Below, in pieces: positions 52,608 through 63,359 of a stretch of DNA of 64,000 nucleotides. Numbering within the stretch: the stretch's first letter is position 1; each line of letters starts with the position of its first letter. The notes beneath the pieces are model-generated. The model made no database searches and was not told the DNA's origin. It was given only the letters and a program-made list of their open reading frames with translations. The stretch is from an uncultured Oscillospiraceae bacterium (GTDB lineage Bacteria; Bacillota; Clostridia; Oscillospirales; Ruminococcaceae): NCBI GenBank assembly GCA_904384225.1, contig CAJFJV010000001.1, forward strand, positions 124,001-188,000, in the 5' to 3' direction. The translations under genes were made by a program, and so were the position numbers.

Positions 52608-55600
52608 TCAAAATTCAGCCGGAATACCGTTCTCTTCTTCTACAGCAGGTTCCTCTTCAAGCGAAGTCCCCATATCCGGTGCGCTGCCCTGCATGATCCG
52701 CTGCGCTTCCATTTTAGCCAAAAGCGCGCCGGAGGGCTCTACGTTTACCTCGTTATAGCAGGCCATACCGGTGCCCGCCGGGATCAGCTTACCGATCAAG
52801 ACGTTTTCTTTTAAGCCCATCAGCGGATCCACTTTCCCTTTGATAGCCGCTTCCGTGAGGACGCGCGTCGTCTCTTGGAAGGAAGCCGCCGACAAGAAGC
52901 TGTCCGTCGCAAGGGAAGCCTTGGTAATGCCAAGCAAGACCGCCTGATACTCGCATTTTCTAAGCGTTGTCTCACCGGCAGCGATGCGGGCGTCAATCGC
53001 GCGGTTTGCTTCTTCTACCTCTACGCGGTCCGCCAAAGATCCCGGTAAAATCGACGTATCCCCCGCATCGATGACACGGACCTTGCGCATCATCTGGCGG
53101 ACAATGACCTCAATATGCTTATCGTTGATATCAACGCCCTGCATGCGGTAAACCTTCTGAACCTCCATATTCAGATAGTTCTGCACTTCCTGTTCGCCGC
53201 AGATTGCTAAAACGTCGTGCGGGTTGATGGAGCCTTCCGTCATCGGCTGGCCCTTTTCAATATAGTCGCCCTCGTGAACCTTGATGCGGTAACCGTACGG
53301 GATCGGATACGAACGCTCCTCCCCGTCGTCCGCCGTCACGAAAATGTGACGCGTGCGTTTGATTTCCTCCATACGCACTTTGCCGGCAATTTCAGAAATA
53401 ATTGCCGCATTCTTCGGCTTTCTGCCTTCAAAAAGCTCCTCGACACGCGGAAGGCCCTGTGTAATATCTTCAGCCGATGCAATACCGCCTGTATGGAACG
53501 TACGCATAGTAAGCTGCGTGCCCGGCTCGCCGATAGACTGCGCCGCAATAATACCGACCGCTTCGCCAATGGCAACCGGCGCGCCGTTTGCTAAGTTTGC
53601 GCCGTAGCACTTTGTGCAGATACCGCGTTTCGACTCACACGTCAGGATAGAGCGGATTTTTACGGATTTGGTGCCCGTGCCGATAATCTTTTTGGCATCG
53701 CCCTCATCCATCAGCTTGTCTTTGGAGACCAGCAGCTCGCCTGTCAGCGGATCGTGGAAATCCTCCACCAGATAGCGTCCGATCAAGCGGTCGGAGAATG
53801 GCTCAATGACTTCTTTCCCTTCTGCGACCTCATAGACCTCAATGCCATTATGCGTACCGCAGTCATCCTGACGGATAATGACGTCCTGCGAAACGTCGAC
53901 AAGACGACGCGTCAGATATCCGGAGTCCGCAGTACGCAGCGCGGTATCGGCCAAGCCTTTGCGTGCGCCGCGGGAAGAAATGAAGTATTCCAAAATATTC
54001 AAGCCTTCACGGTAGTTGGAGCGGATCGGGACCTCAATCGTCGCACCGGACGTGTTTGCAATCAGGCCGCGCATACCGGCCAGCTGGCGGATCTGGTTGA
54101 TGCTGCCGCGCGCGCCGGAGTCGGCCATCATATAAATCGGGTTATATTGATCCATATTATCCTGCAGCGCGTCTGTAACCTTATCCGTCGTATCAGACCA
54201 AGTCTCCAATACGAGCTTATAGCGTTCTTCGTTGGAGATAAGGCCCATATTGAACTGCTCCATGATCTCCTCAACGGCCGCTTCCGCTTCTGCAAGATAC
54301 TGCTTTTTCTGCGGCGGGATGGCCGCGTCGCAGACTGCAACGGTAATGGCACTCTTCGTGGAATATTTAAAGCCCAGTGCCTTGATCTTATCCAGCATTT
54401 CTGCCGTAACGGCCGTTCCGTGACGGCGGACACAGCGGTCAATGATTTGACCGAGCTGTTTCTTTTTGACGATAAAATCGATTTCAAGCGCGAATTCATT
54501 TTCTGAATTGGTGCGGTCGACATATCCCAGATCCTGCGGGATATTCTGGTTGAAAATCAGGCGCCCCATCGTCGTTTCGATAATGCGGGAAACCGATTTG
54601 TCTCCAACCTGCTTGGTCATGCGAACCTTGATACGGGCATGCAGGGTGATGATCCCTTCGCTATAGGCCATCATCGCCTCGTTCATATCGCGGAAGATCT
54701 TGCCCTCGCCCTTATCCCCGTCTTTGGTAATGGTCAGATAATAAGAACCCAAAACCATATCCTGTGTCGGTACTGTTACAGGACGGCCGTCGGAGGGCTT
54801 CAAAATATTGTTCGCTGCGAGCATCAAGAAGCGTGCTTCAGCCTGCGCCTCAGCGGAGAGCGGGACGTGCACTGCCATCTGGTCGCCGTCGAAGTCGGCG
54901 TTATATGCGGTACACACGAGCGGGTGCAGCTTGAGCGCGCGGCCCTCAACCAGCACCGGTTCAAACGCCTGAATGCCCAGACGGTGCAGCGTAGGCGCGC
55001 GGTTTAAAAGGACCGGATGATCCTTGATGACGACTTCGAGCGCGTCAAAGACCTCCTCACGCGCCCGTTCAACCATCTTGCGTGCGCTCTTGATGTTATT
55101 CGCCTGGCCGGTTTCTACCAGGCGCTTCATAATAAAGGGCTTGAAGAGCTCCAGCGCCATTTCTTTGGGCAGGCCGCACTGATACATTTTAAGTTCCGGC
55201 CCGACGACAATAACCGAACGGCCCGAATAGTCGACGCGCTTACCCAGAAGGTTCTGACGGAAGCGGCCCTGTTTGCCCTTCAGCATGTCGGAAAGCGATT
55301 TGAGCGGGCGGTTATTCGGCCCGGTCACCGGGCGGCCCCGGCGTCCATTGTCAATCAGCGCATCAACTGCTTCCTGAAGCATGCGCTTCTCGTTGCGGAC
55401 AATGATATCTGGTGCGTTTAGTTCCAAAAGGCGTGCTAAACGGTTGTTGCGGTTGATAACGCGGCGATATAGGTCGTTTAAATCAGATGTTGCAAAACGG
55501 CCGCCGTCCAGCTGTACCATCGGACGGATATCCGGCGGGATAACCGGTACAACGTCAAGGATCATCCACTCCGGACGGTTGCCGGAAGCGCGGAACGCTT

Positions 55601-56237
55601 CCACAACCTCCAAGCGTTTCAGATAGCGGACGCGCTTTTGCCCGGTTGCAGTCTCCAGCGCGTGCTGCAGCTCAGAAGCCAGCTCGTCAAGATCCAGCTC
55701 GGCCAAAAGCTCCTTGACCGCTTCCGCACCCATGCCCGCCTTAAAGTCGTCCTCGTACTTTTCACGCATGTCCTGATACTCGAACTCGTTTAAGAGCTGG
55801 CCTTTTTCTAAAACTGTGCTGCCCGGATCGATTACGATATATTTAGAAAAGTAAATTACCTCTTCCAGACGGCGCGGGGAGATATCGAGGAGCAGTCCCA
55901 TGCGGGACGGAATCCCCTTAAAATACCAAATGTGCGATACCGGCGCCGCCAGCTCGATATGCCCCATACGTTCGCGGCGCACCTTTGCACGGGTTACTTC
56001 AACGCCGCATTTATCACAGATCTTGCCCTTAAAACGCAGACGCTTATACTTGCCGCAGTGGCATTCCCAGTCCTTCTGCGGCCCGAAAATCCGCTCGCAG
56101 AAAAGGCCGTCGCGCTCCGGCTTGAGGGTACGGTAATTGATCGTTTCCGGCTTCTTAACCTCACCGTAAGACCACTCGCGGATCTGCTCGGGAGATGCAA
56201 GTCCGATTTTAATTGACTCGAACGTATTAAATTCCAT
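52608..56237 (-). CDS. rpoC: RNA polymerase beta' subunit
   Basis: 1209 residues, usual for Clostridia. The N-terminal zinc site (Cys59, Cys61, Cys74, Cys77), the catalytic Mg2+ loop NADFDGDQM near 450, the bridge/trigger region ([18 protein letters not shown]), and the second zinc site ([11 protein letters not shown]). A short acidic C-terminal tail. Follows rpoB by 28 bases. Confidence 0.98.
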   Translation of the reverse strand: MEFNTFESIKIGLASPEQIREWSYGEVKKPETINYRTLKPERDGLFCERIFGPQKDWECHCGKYKRLRFKGKICDKCGVEVTRAKVRRERMGHIELAAPVSHIWYFKGIPSRMGLLLDISPRRLEEVIYFSKYIVIDPGSTVLEKGQLLNEFEYQDMREKYEDDFKAGMGAEAVKELLAELDLDELASELQHALETATGQKRVRYLKRLEVVEAFRASGNRPEWMILDVVPVIPPDIRPMVQLDGGRFATSDLNDLYRRVINRNNRLARLLELNAPDIIVRNEKRMLQEAVDALIDNGRRGRPVTGPNNRPLKSLSDMLKGKQGRFRQNLLGKRVDYSGRSVIVVGPELKMYQCGLPKEMALELFKPFIMKRLVETGQANNIKSARKMVERAREEVFDALEVVIKDHPVLLNRAPTLHRLGIQAFEPVLVEGRALKLHPLVCTAYNADFDGDQMAVHVPLSAEAQAEARFLMLAANNILKPSDGRPVTVPTQDMVLGSYYLTITKDGDKGEGKIFRDMNEAMMAYSEGIITLHARIKVRMTKQVGDKSVSRIIETTMGRLIFNQNIPQDLGYVDRTNSENEFALEIDFIVKKKQLGQIIDRCVRRHGTAVTAEMLDKIKALGFKYSTKSAITVAVCDAAIPPQKKQYLAEAEAAVEEIMEQFNMGLISNEERYKLVLETWSDTTDKVTDALQDNMDQYNPIYMMADSGARGSINQIRQLAGMRGLIANTSGATIEVPIRSNYREGLNILEYFISSRGARKGLADTALRTADSGYLTRRLVDVSQDVIIRQDDCGTHNGIEVYEVAEGKEVIEPFSDRLIGRYLVEDFHDPLTGELLVSKDKLMDEGDAKKIIGTGTKSVKIRSILTCESKRGICTKCYGANLANGAPVAIGEAVGIIAAQSIGEPGTQLTMRTFHTGGIASAEDITQGLPRVEELFEGRKPKNAAIISEIAGKVRMEEIKRTRHIFVTADDGEERSYPIPYGYRIKVHEGDYIEKGQPMTEGSINPHDVLAICGEQEVQNYLNMEVQKVYRMQGVDINDKHIEVIVRQMMRKVRVIDAGDTSILPGSLADRVEVEEANRAIDARIAAGETTLRKCEYQAVLLGITKASLATDSFLSAASFQETTRVLTEAAIKGKVDPLMGLKENVLIGKLIPAGTGMACYNEVNVEPSGALLAKMEAQRIMQGSAPDMGTSLEEEPAVEEENGIPAEF

Positions 56238-56265
56238 GTCTCAGACTCCTTTTCACAGCGGTTTA

Positions 56266-59200
56266 TCAAAACAGGTCATCGTCGTCGGCCACATTGTACG
56301 GATCAAAATCCTCTTCATCCTCCAAATCCGGTTCTTCCACGGTGTAGCCGTCGAATTCCCCGTCTTCGACATATTCACTGTTGTCGGTAAGCGGCTGCAT
56401 ACCCATATCATCATCGTCGTCAAAGTGCTGTTTCAGATCGATTTCATTGTTGTCTTTGTCCAAAACCTTTACGTCTAAGCAGAGCGACTGCAGCTCCTTG
56501 ATCAAAACCTTAAACGATTCCGGAATTCCCGGCTTCGGCACATTCTGGCCTTTGACAATTGCCTCATAGGTCTTGACACGGCCTTCTACGTCGTCGGATT
56601 TCACGGTAAGGATCTCCTGCAGCGTATACGCCGCACCATAGGCCTCAAGCGCCCAGACCTCCATCTCACCGAAGCGCTGTCCGCCGAACTGCGCCTTGCC
56701 GCCGAGCGGCTGCTGCGTAACAAGTGAATACGGACCGGTAGAACGCGCATGGATCTTATCATCTACCAGATGGTGGAGCTTCAGGTAATACATATATCCG
56801 ACTGTAACGGGATTGTCAAAATACTCGCCCGTACGGCCGTCTATCAGCCACGTCTTGCCGTCCTCGGAAAGGCCGGCTTCCCGCAGGCAGTCGCGGATAT
56901 CCGATTCATGCGCACCGTCGAACACCGGCGTCATGATCTTCCACCCAAGCGCTTTGGCCGCATAGCCCAGATGCACTTCAAGCACCTGCCCGATATTCAT
57001 ACGGGACGGGACGCCCAACGGGTTCAGCACAATGTCGAGCGGCGTGCCATCTGGCAAAAACGGCATGTCTTCCTGCGGCAGAATCCGTGAAACGACGCCC
57101 TTGTTGCCATGGCGGCCTGCCATTTTATCGCCGACCGAGATTTTTCTCTTCTGCGCAATATAGCAGCGCACCACTTTATTGACGCCGGGGGATAGTTCGT
57201 CGCAGTTGTCGCGGGTAAACACTTTTACATCTACAATGATGCCGGATTCGCCGTGCGGCACCTTCAAAGACGTATCGCGCACCTCGCGCGCCTTTTCGCC
57301 GAAAATAGCGCGCAGCAGCCGCTCTTCTGCGGTAAGCTCCGTCTCGCCTTTCGGCGTTACTTTGCCCACCAGGATATCGCCCGGCCGTACTTCCGCGCCG
57401 ATGCGGATGATACCGTTTTCATCCAGATCCTTCAGCGCATCCTCGCCGACATTCGGGATGTCGCGCGTTATCTCCTCCGGCCCAAGCTTTGTATCCCGTG
57501 CCTCAGTCTCATACTCTTCAATATGGATTGAAGTGTAAACGTCGTCACGGACAATTTTCTCATTGATAAGGACCGCGTCCTCGTAGTTATAGCCCTCCCA
57601 TGTCATAAAGCCGATGAGGGCATTCTTGCCTAAACTGATTTCGCCGTTGCATGTAGCCGGCCCGTCCGCCAGCACATCGCCTTTTTTGACCGTCTGGCCT
57701 TTTGAGACAATTGGACGCTGATTGATGCAGGTTCCCTGATTGGAACGCTTAAATTTGGTGATTTCATATGTGTGCAGCCCGCCGTCGGCATCGCGTATCA
57801 CAATGCGGTCCGCATCTACGCTTGCAACCACGCCGTCATGCTTGCTCACCACTACAACGCCGGAATCCACCGCCGCTTTATACTCCATACCGGTGCCGAC
57901 AATCGGCGACTCTGTTTTTAAAAGCGGGACAGCCTGCCTCTGCATGTTCGCGCCCATAAGCGCACGGTTTGCGTCGTCGTTCTCCAAAAACGGGATCATA
58001 GACGTTGCAACGGAAACGACCATCTTCGGCGAAACGTCCATATAGTCGATGTTTTCGCGGTCTGTTTCCAAAATCTCGTTGCGGTAACGGGCGTTGACGC
58101 GCCTGCGTGCAAATTTCCCGTCCTCTGTAAGCGGTTCGTTTGCCTGCGCTACAACATATTCGTCCTCTACGTCCGCCGTCATATAAACGACTTCATCCAA
58201 GACCACGCCGGTCTCTTTGTCTACTCTGCGGTACGGCGCCTCAATAAAGCCGTACTGGTTCAGCCGCGCAAAAGACGCCAAGTAGGAAATCAAACCAATG
58301 TTCGGGCCTTCCGGCGTCTCGATGGGGCACATGCGGCCATAATGGCTGTAGTGCACGTCGCGCACCTCGAATCCTGCGCGGTCACGGGAGAGGCCGCCTG
58401 GGCCCAGTGCAGAAAGACGGCGTTTGTGCGTAAGCTCTGCCAGCGGGTTTGTCTGATCCATAAACTGGGAGAGCGGAGAAGAGCCGAAAAACTCTTTAAT
58501 TGCCGCCACAACCGGACGGATATTGATCAGCGCCTGCGGGCTTAAGCTGTCGCCGTCCTGCGTCTGCAGCGTCATGCGCTCGCGGATGACGCGCTCCATA
58601 CGCGAAAAACCGATGCGGAACTGGTTTTGTAAAAGCTCGCCCACCGCACGGATCCGGCGGTTGCCCAAGTGGTCGATGTCGTCTGTCGTGCCGACTTCAT
58701 AGACCAGATTGTTCATATAGTTGACGGAAGCGAAAATATCGTCTTTTATGATATGCTTCGGGATCAGCTCATTTACGCGGGCCTTCGCCATTTCGCGCGC
58801 CTCTTCCTCTGAAGACGCTTTTTCCAGAATGTCCATCACAATCTTATAGCGTACGCGCTCATATATCCCGCAGGCTTCCTTGTCCAGTCCCGGGATATAG
58901 CGGTCAATATCCACCATCCCGTTGGAGATGACTTTGACAACCTTTTCGCCCTCGTCTACGTAAATATAGGCAGTATCGACGCCTGCTTCCTGAATTTCGT
59001 TTGCCAGCGCCTTTGTCACCTTGACGCCCGCCTCTGCCAAAACCTCGCCGGTCGCCGGATCCGCCACAGGCTGTGCCAGCGTATGGCCGGCAATACGCGT
59101 ACTGATCTGGAGCTTCTTGTTGTACTTATAGCGTCCTACGCGGGAGAGGTCATAGCGGTGCTCATCAAACAAAAGCGGTACAATGTGCTTTACCGCAGAT

Positions 59201-60018
59201 TCAATGGTAGGCGGCTCGCCGGGGCGGAGCTTGCGGTACACTTCAAGCAGCGCCTCATCGCCGTTTTTCGTGCTGTCCTTGTTGCCGATCGTCTCTACAA
59301 TGCGCACATCATCGCCGAAAATATCATAAATTTCAGCATCGCTTCCGGTCATAGAAGAAAGACCCAGCGTATAATCATCCGACAAGACGTCTGCCGCAAC
59401 GTCGTCACGCACGCGGAGCATTGCACGGATAAACGTTGTAATCGGGATTTTCCTGTTTTTATCGATACGGACATAGAAGAAGTCGTTGGAATCCGTCTCA
59501 TATTCAAGCCATGCGCCGCGGTTTGGATTGATTGTAGAAGCGTAAAGCTTTTTACCGGTTTTATCATAGGAATCGTTGAAATAAACGCCGGGAGAACGTA
59601 CAAGCTGCGAGACGATAACGCGCTCTGCGCCGTTTATCACAAACGTACCGCTTTCTGTCATCAGCGGGAAATCCCCCATAAAGATTTCCTGTTCCTTTAC
59701 CTCGCCGGTTTCCTTATTCAAAAGACGGGCCGTTACACGCAGGGGCGCCGCATAGGTAACATCGCGCTCTTTACATTCCGCGACGGTATATTTCGGCTCG
59801 TCGTCAATCCGATAATCGACAAAGTCAAGCACAAGGTTTCCGGTATAGTCGCTGATTGCAGCAACGTCGCTGAAGACTTCTTTTAAGCCCTGTTTTAAAA
59901 ACCACTCGTAAGAATTCTTCTGCACCTCGATCAGGTTCGGCATTTCAAGCACTTCATTGATCTTGGCGAAGCTCATGCGGGTGTTCGTGCCGAGCTGTAC
60001 CGGCTTGACATTTACCAT
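56266..60018 (-). CDS. rpoB: RNA polymerase beta subunit
   Basis: 1250 residues. The rifampicin region [19 protein letters not shown] and [20 protein letters not shown] has the wild-type residues, so no resistance is indicated. Later come [19 protein letters not shown] and the C-terminal [18 protein letters not shown]. The tail after about residue 1195 is acidic ([19 protein letters not shown]). ATG follows GGAGTG. First gene of the run; rplJ-rplL are not upstream, where an XRE fusion gene diverges. Confidence 0.98.
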   Translation of the reverse strand: MVNVKPVQLGTNTRMSFAKINEVLEMPNLIEVQKNSYEWFLKQGLKEVFSDVAAISDYTGNLVLDFVDYRIDDEPKYTVAECKERDVTYAAPLRVTARLLNKETGEVKEQEIFMGDFPLMTESGTFVINGAERVIVSQLVRSPGVYFNDSYDKTGKKLYASTINPNRGAWLEYETDSNDFFYVRIDKNRKIPITTFIRAMLRVRDDVAADVLSDDYTLGLSSMTGSDAEIYDIFGDDVRIVETIGNKDSTKNGDEALLEVYRKLRPGEPPTIESAVKHIVPLLFDEHRYDLSRVGRYKYNKKLQISTRIAGHTLAQPVADPATGEVLAEAGVKVTKALANEIQEAGVDTAYIYVDEGEKVVKVISNGMVDIDRYIPGLDKEACGIYERVRYKIVMDILEKASSEEEAREMAKARVNELIPKHIIKDDIFASVNYMNNLVYEVGTTDDIDHLGNRRIRAVGELLQNQFRIGFSRMERVIRERMTLQTQDGDSLSPQALINIRPVVAAIKEFFGSSPLSQFMDQTNPLAELTHKRRLSALGPGGLSRDRAGFEVRDVHYSHYGRMCPIETPEGPNIGLISYLASFARLNQYGFIEAPYRRVDKETGVVLDEVVYMTADVEDEYVVAQANEPLTEDGKFARRRVNARYRNEILETDRENIDYMDVSPKMVVSVATSMIPFLENDDANRALMGANMQRQAVPLLKTESPIVGTGMEYKAAVDSGVVVVSKHDGVVASVDADRIVIRDADGGLHTYEITKFKRSNQGTCINQRPIVSKGQTVKKGDVLADGPATCNGEISLGKNALIGFMTWEGYNYEDAVLINEKIVRDDVYTSIHIEEYETEARDTKLGPEEITRDIPNVGEDALKDLDENGIIRIGAEVRPGDILVGKVTPKGETELTAEERLLRAIFGEKAREVRDTSLKVPHGESGIIVDVKVFTRDNCDELSPGVNKVVRCYIAQKRKISVGDKMAGRHGNKGVVSRILPQEDMPFLPDGTPLDIVLNPLGVPSRMNIGQVLEVHLGYAAKALGWKIMTPVFDGAHESDIRDCLREAGLSEDGKTWLIDGRTGEYFDNPVTVGYMYYLKLHHLVDDKIHARSTGPYSLVTQQPLGGKAQFGGQRFGEMEVWALEAYGAAYTLQEILTVKSDDVEGRVKTYEAIVKGQNVPKPGIPESFKVLIKELQSLCLDVKVLDKDNNEIDLKQHFDDDDDMGMQPLTDNSEYVEDGEFDGYTVEEPDLEDEEDFDPYNVADDDDLF

Positions 60019-60180
60019 AGGCTAAATCACTCCATTCGTATATTTAAAGGCCTGTCGCATGTCGGATGTACTGAAATTCCCGCATAAACTTTACGAAAAT
60101 TCTACACCCCGGTCTTGCAAATCCGATGTGGATGTGGTATACTACTCTCAAGAAAAGAGGCATGCCAATCCATTTTGATA

Positions 60181-60218
60181 CAGTATAATAGTATAGCATT
60201 ATACTGGCGGCTTGTCAA
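60181..60218 (-). promoter_or_regulatory. Promoter of rpoBC with an inverted repeat at the -10
   Basis: TTGACA (60213-60218), 17 bases, TATACT (60190-60195) on the minus strand. CAGTATAAT (60181-60189) and its complement ATTATACTG (60198-60206) flank the -10 symmetrically, so the -10 lies within an inverted repeat. Leader of about 165 bases to rpoB. Confidence 0.7.
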
Positions 60219-60230
60219 TGCCTGAAAAGT

Positions 60231-60258
60231 AAAAAACCTGTACAGATGTACAGGTTTT
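60231..60258. terminator. Hairpin upstream of the rpoB promoter
   Basis: AAAACCTGTACA, GA, TGTACAGGTTTT, with A/T runs on both sides. It lies upstream of the rpoB promoter in a divergent region, where neither strand has a gene that should end. Confidence 0.7.
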
Positions 60259-60362
60259 CTTTGTTTATGGCTGACAAAGAAAAGTGTTTCCGCTTTTGTG
60301 TTTTTTGCTTTGTCCCCGGCATCCGCAACGGAGGGTTGTCAATACCGGCAACTACAAAATGC

Positions 60363-60391
60363 TTGTCGGACGCCGGCCTTTCCTGTATTAT
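60363..60391 (+). promoter_or_regulatory. Promoter of the XRE-ADP-ribosylglycohydrolase gene
   Basis: TTGTCG (60363-60368), 17 bases, TATTAT (60386-60391) on the plus strand, a short distance before the AGGAGG at 60399. Confidence 0.6.
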
Positions 60392-60413
60392 AAAAAGCAG
60401 GAGGTGGAGCATC

Positions 60414-61988
60414 ATGATTGCAGAAAATATTGCAGCTTTGCGTAAAAGCCGGCATCTCTCTCAAGAGAAAATGGCCGATCTTTTCGGTGTTTCAAGGCAG
60501 GCTATTCAAAAATGGGAATCCGGAGCCGCTTTGCCTGAGGTAGGAAAGTTAATCGACATGGCAAAAATGTTCGGAGTATCTCTGGACAGCCTGCTCTGCG
60601 GCAGTGCCGCCACAACGGATGAAATCCGTTTTGAAAAGCGCATCGAGCCGTCATACCACGCGTTAGAGGATTGGGAAACATATTCCTGCCTCTTAGAAAC
60701 CGAATTTACACAATGCATGGAAGAGGGGCGGGACGTACAGCATCTGCACGGCCTTCTGTCAGAGATTTCAAAGCTTCCAAACGGGAAATATAAGGAGGCG
60801 TTTGCAGACACCGCCTTTTCCCTCCTAATGCACGCGCCGCAGCGCAAAGGCTATGCCTATTACGAACCTTCCGACTACGAGGAGATCCGCCGCATCAGCC
60901 GCCACAGCCCTGCTGCCGCTGTAAAAAAAGACGCCGCTCTTGCCGACAAAATCAAAGGCGCATGGTTGGGCCGGGTCTGCGGCTGCTTGCTCGGAAAGCC
61001 GGTAGAAGGAATGCGGCTCAACGAGCTTGTCCCGTTTTTAAAGGAAACCGGCAATTATCCCATGCACCGCTACATCCATGCGTCGGACCTGACCGACGAA
61101 CTGTGCGCCAAATATACGTTTGAACTGAAAGGCAAATGTTATCCCGACGTCATCCCGCATGCACCGTCGGATGACGATACCAATTACCTTGTCATGGCCA
61201 ACCTGCTTGTCCGGCAGGCTGGGCGCGCCTTTACGCCGACGGACGTCTCGAAGGCATGGCTCGCCCTTCAATCCAAAAACGCTTATTTTACCGCTGAGCG
61301 CATTGCATACCGGAATTTTATGAATGGCTTTCTCCCTCCGGAGTCCGCATGGTATAAAAATCCATACCGCGAATGGATCGGCGCGCAGATCCGCGGCGAC
61401 TATTTCGGCTATATCAATCCTGGGAACCCGGAGGCCGCAGCCGAGATGGCGTTCCGCGACGCCTCCATTTCCCACGTTAAAAACGGCATTTACGGAGAAA
61501 TGTTTGTTGCCGCCATGCTGGCAAAAGCTGCCGTCTGCAGCGATATGGAAGAGATTATCCGTACCGGGCTTTCCGAAATCCCGGGGAGCTCCCGCCTGTT
61601 CGAACAGGTTTCCCGCGTCCTTGAAGCTTACCTTGCCGGGGCTTCGTTTGAGGAAACCCTGCAAACCTGTCTCTATTGCCGTTATGACGACCAAAACGGA
61701 CACCACTGGTGCCATACAATTTCAAATGCCCTCATTGTCACAGCGGCCCTTTTATATGGCGGCGGCAATTTTGGCAAAACCGTATGCCTTGCCGTACAAA
61801 GCGGGTTTGATACCGACTGCAACGGCGCAACGGCCGGCTCGGTGCTCGGCATGGTAATCGGAGGTGCCGCCATCCCGCCGGAATGGGCACGCCCGGTAAA
61901 CGGGCTGCTCGACAGCACAATATTCGGAGTCGAGACCGTATCCCTTGACGATATGGCCGAATCCACACTGTCCCACATACCGGAATAA
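60414..61988 (+). CDS. XRE helix-turn-helix fused to ADP-ribosylglycohydrolase
   Basis: 524 residues. Residues 1-62 are a Cro/CI-type HTH (IAALRKSRHLSQEKMADLFGVSRQAIQKWESG). A helical linker (about 65-172) leads to an ADP-ribosylglycohydrolase (DraG-type) domain of about 345 residues. This opens with GAWLGRVCGCLLGKP (182-196); its metal motifs PSDDDT (251-256) and FDTDCNGAT (465-473) are intact. Such enzymes remove ADP-ribose from proteins, nucleic acids or small molecules. ATG at 60414 lies after AGGAGGTGG. It stands alone. A DNA-binding ADP-ribosyl hydrolase could regulate genes by ligand, but this is inference. Confidence 0.87.
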   Translation: MIAENIAALRKSRHLSQEKMADLFGVSRQAIQKWESGAALPEVGKLIDMAKMFGVSLDSLLCGSAATTDEIRFEKRIEPSYHALEDWETYSCLLETEFTQCMEEGRDVQHLHGLLSEISKLPNGKYKEAFADTAFSLLMHAPQRKGYAYYEPSDYEEIRRISRHSPAAAVKKDAALADKIKGAWLGRVCGCLLGKPVEGMRLNELVPFLKETGNYPMHRYIHASDLTDELCAKYTFELKGKCYPDVIPHAPSDDDTNYLVMANLLVRQAGRAFTPTDVSKAWLALQSKNAYFTAERIAYRNFMNGFLPPESAWYKNPYREWIGAQIRGDYFGYINPGNPEAAAEMAFRDASISHVKNGIYGEMFVAAMLAKAAVCSDMEEIIRTGLSEIPGSSRLFEQVSRVLEAYLAGASFEETLQTCLYCRYDDQNGHHWCHTISNALIVTAALLYGGGNFGKTVCLAVQSGFDTDCNGATAGSVLGMVIGGAAIPPEWARPVNGLLDSTIFGVETVSLDDMAESTLSHIPE

Positions 61989-62072
61989 TCCGCACGCACC
62001 GCGCACAAAGGCAAATCCCGCCTTCCGATCCTGCTGCGGTGATATCTAAATAGAACTCGGAATTAAGAAATC

Positions 62073-62098
62073 AGCAGGGCCTTTGGCCCTGCTTTTTG
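62073..62098. terminator. Bidirectional terminator between convergent genes
   Basis: AGCAGGGCC, three-base loop, GGCCCTGCT, then TTTTTG on the plus strand; separates the ADP-ribosylglycohydrolase and the membrane-protein genes. Confidence 0.8.
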
Positions 62099-62103
62099 TC
62101 TAT

Positions 62104-62973
62104 CTACACCATCCGGCGCGCACATAGTGCGCGTACAGCAACGCCTGCCGTAAAGCCGAAGCTCACGCCTGCTATATACAGCGAATGTATCTGGACGGCG
62201 CTGGCCCACCACCCGCTCAGATGCATAAGGCCGAACACTGCCATGTACCACAGCAATCCACTGCATATGATTATCAAAACCGCTGCAAGGCGGGACGTCA
62301 CCGCGTGTTTTTTAACGCAAAACAGGCCGAAAACCATCCCGATCAAAAAGTAAAGGGGAAAAAGGAAAAGGAGGAGATAGGCGCAAGACGGCGCCCGCAA
62401 TGAAAACATGTTGGCCTCTACCCAGCATCGGAACGTGTGGATCCCATACTCAAGACTTCCGCAGGCAAATGGAAGGACAAACCAAAAGACTGCCGCCTTA
62501 TTGGGCCTTATACAATCTGCTATACGGCCAAGCCGGGCCGCACAGACTGCTGAAACGACGGAAAGCGCCAATATCCCGCCGATTATAAACGCTGTCAAAT
62601 CCCCGATATACGGTGCAAATGCATTAATTTCCCGGCTGTTAAAAAAGTGGAATTCTGACAAAGTAAAAATTGCGCGCCAGCCAAACAGGTCGAAGCGAAA
62701 AAGCGGTGCCTCTTGGCCGGCAAGCAGCGCCCACACGGCAGTCACAGCAAAACCGGCAGTCCCCCAAACCGGGCCGCATATAAAAAGCCGCCGTTTCAAA
62801 AAGCCTCCGCAGTATAAGATTACCGCCGCTGCCGCCCCTGCGGCAACACTGGGTATATAGCGGAGGCCAACAATCGTGCCGCCGATGACGGCGCGCTGCA
62901 CCGCAAAGACGGAAAGCGCGCTCAATAAGAGAAGAGCGCACAGCGCCGCCGTCCTTTTCCCTCTCTCGTTCAT
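62104..62973 (-). CDS. Polytopic membrane protein, unknown function
   Basis: 289 residues with about seven or eight hydrophobic segments. Between them are short polar loops, a central FGWRAIFTLSEFHFFNSREIN patch, and GSLEYGIHTFRCWVE. No family recognised. ATG at 62971-62973 has AAAGGATGGGG upstream; in-frame codons further up lack a site. It is monocistronic, facing the ADP-ribosylglycohydrolase gene and ending at a shared terminator. Confidence 0.6.
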   Translation of the reverse strand: MNERGKRTAALCALLLLSALSVFAVQRAVIGGTIVGLRYIPSVAAGAAAAVILYCGGFLKRRLFICGPVWGTAGFAVTAVWALLAGQEAPLFRFDLFGWRAIFTLSEFHFFNSREINAFAPYIGDLTAFIIGGILALSVVSAVCAARLGRIADCIRPNKAAVFWFVLPFACGSLEYGIHTFRCWVEANMFSLRAPSCAYLLLFLFPLYFLIGMVFGLFCVKKHAVTSRLAAVLIIICSGLLWYMAVFGLMHLSGWWASAVQIHSLYIAGVSFGFTAGVAVRALCARRMV

Positions 62974-63359
62974 ATCAGCCCCATCCTTTCCCTTCTTTGT
63001 ATACAAGCAGCGCAGCAACGCACGCCTTATCCCTCCTGTTCTGTTCATTTCCCGGAAATCATGTTTTAAACGCGGATCTGTGAAAGAAAAAATCCAAAAT
63101 AAAAATTATACTATTAATACACCATCTTTATTCCAAAAATCAACATAAAAAATATTTATATTTCAAATATTTCCTTGTAAAGAACTTTTTCGATAGATTC
63201 TTCTCTACTCAATGGAAAATCAAAAAGAAACCCCTCCTGTGTGCACAAAGAATAAAAAAGTGTATTGCGGTTTCGTTAATTTTTGCCCTGCTGTTTGCAT
63301 TCCCTGTTTTTTTCCGGTATACTGAAAACAAAAAATCCAAAAGGGGGAAGCAGCCGGAA
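62974..63359. other. AT-rich gap between divergent genes
   Basis: 386 bases with no gene. It holds the leader of the TVP38-like gene and the upstream region of the membrane-protein gene. Apart from the promoter at 63295 no structure was seen. Confidence 0.55.
63295..63323 (+). promoter_or_regulatory. Promoter of the TVP38-like gene
   Basis: TTGCAT (63295-63300), 17 bases, TATACT (63318-63323). Confidence 0.7.

Noticed and set aside
53754-54506. 250-codon plus-strand frame inside rpoC
   Set aside because: Antisense to a core gene; no promoter or ribosome site.
59083-59886. 267-codon plus-strand frame inside rpoB
   Set aside because: Same kind of antisense shadow.
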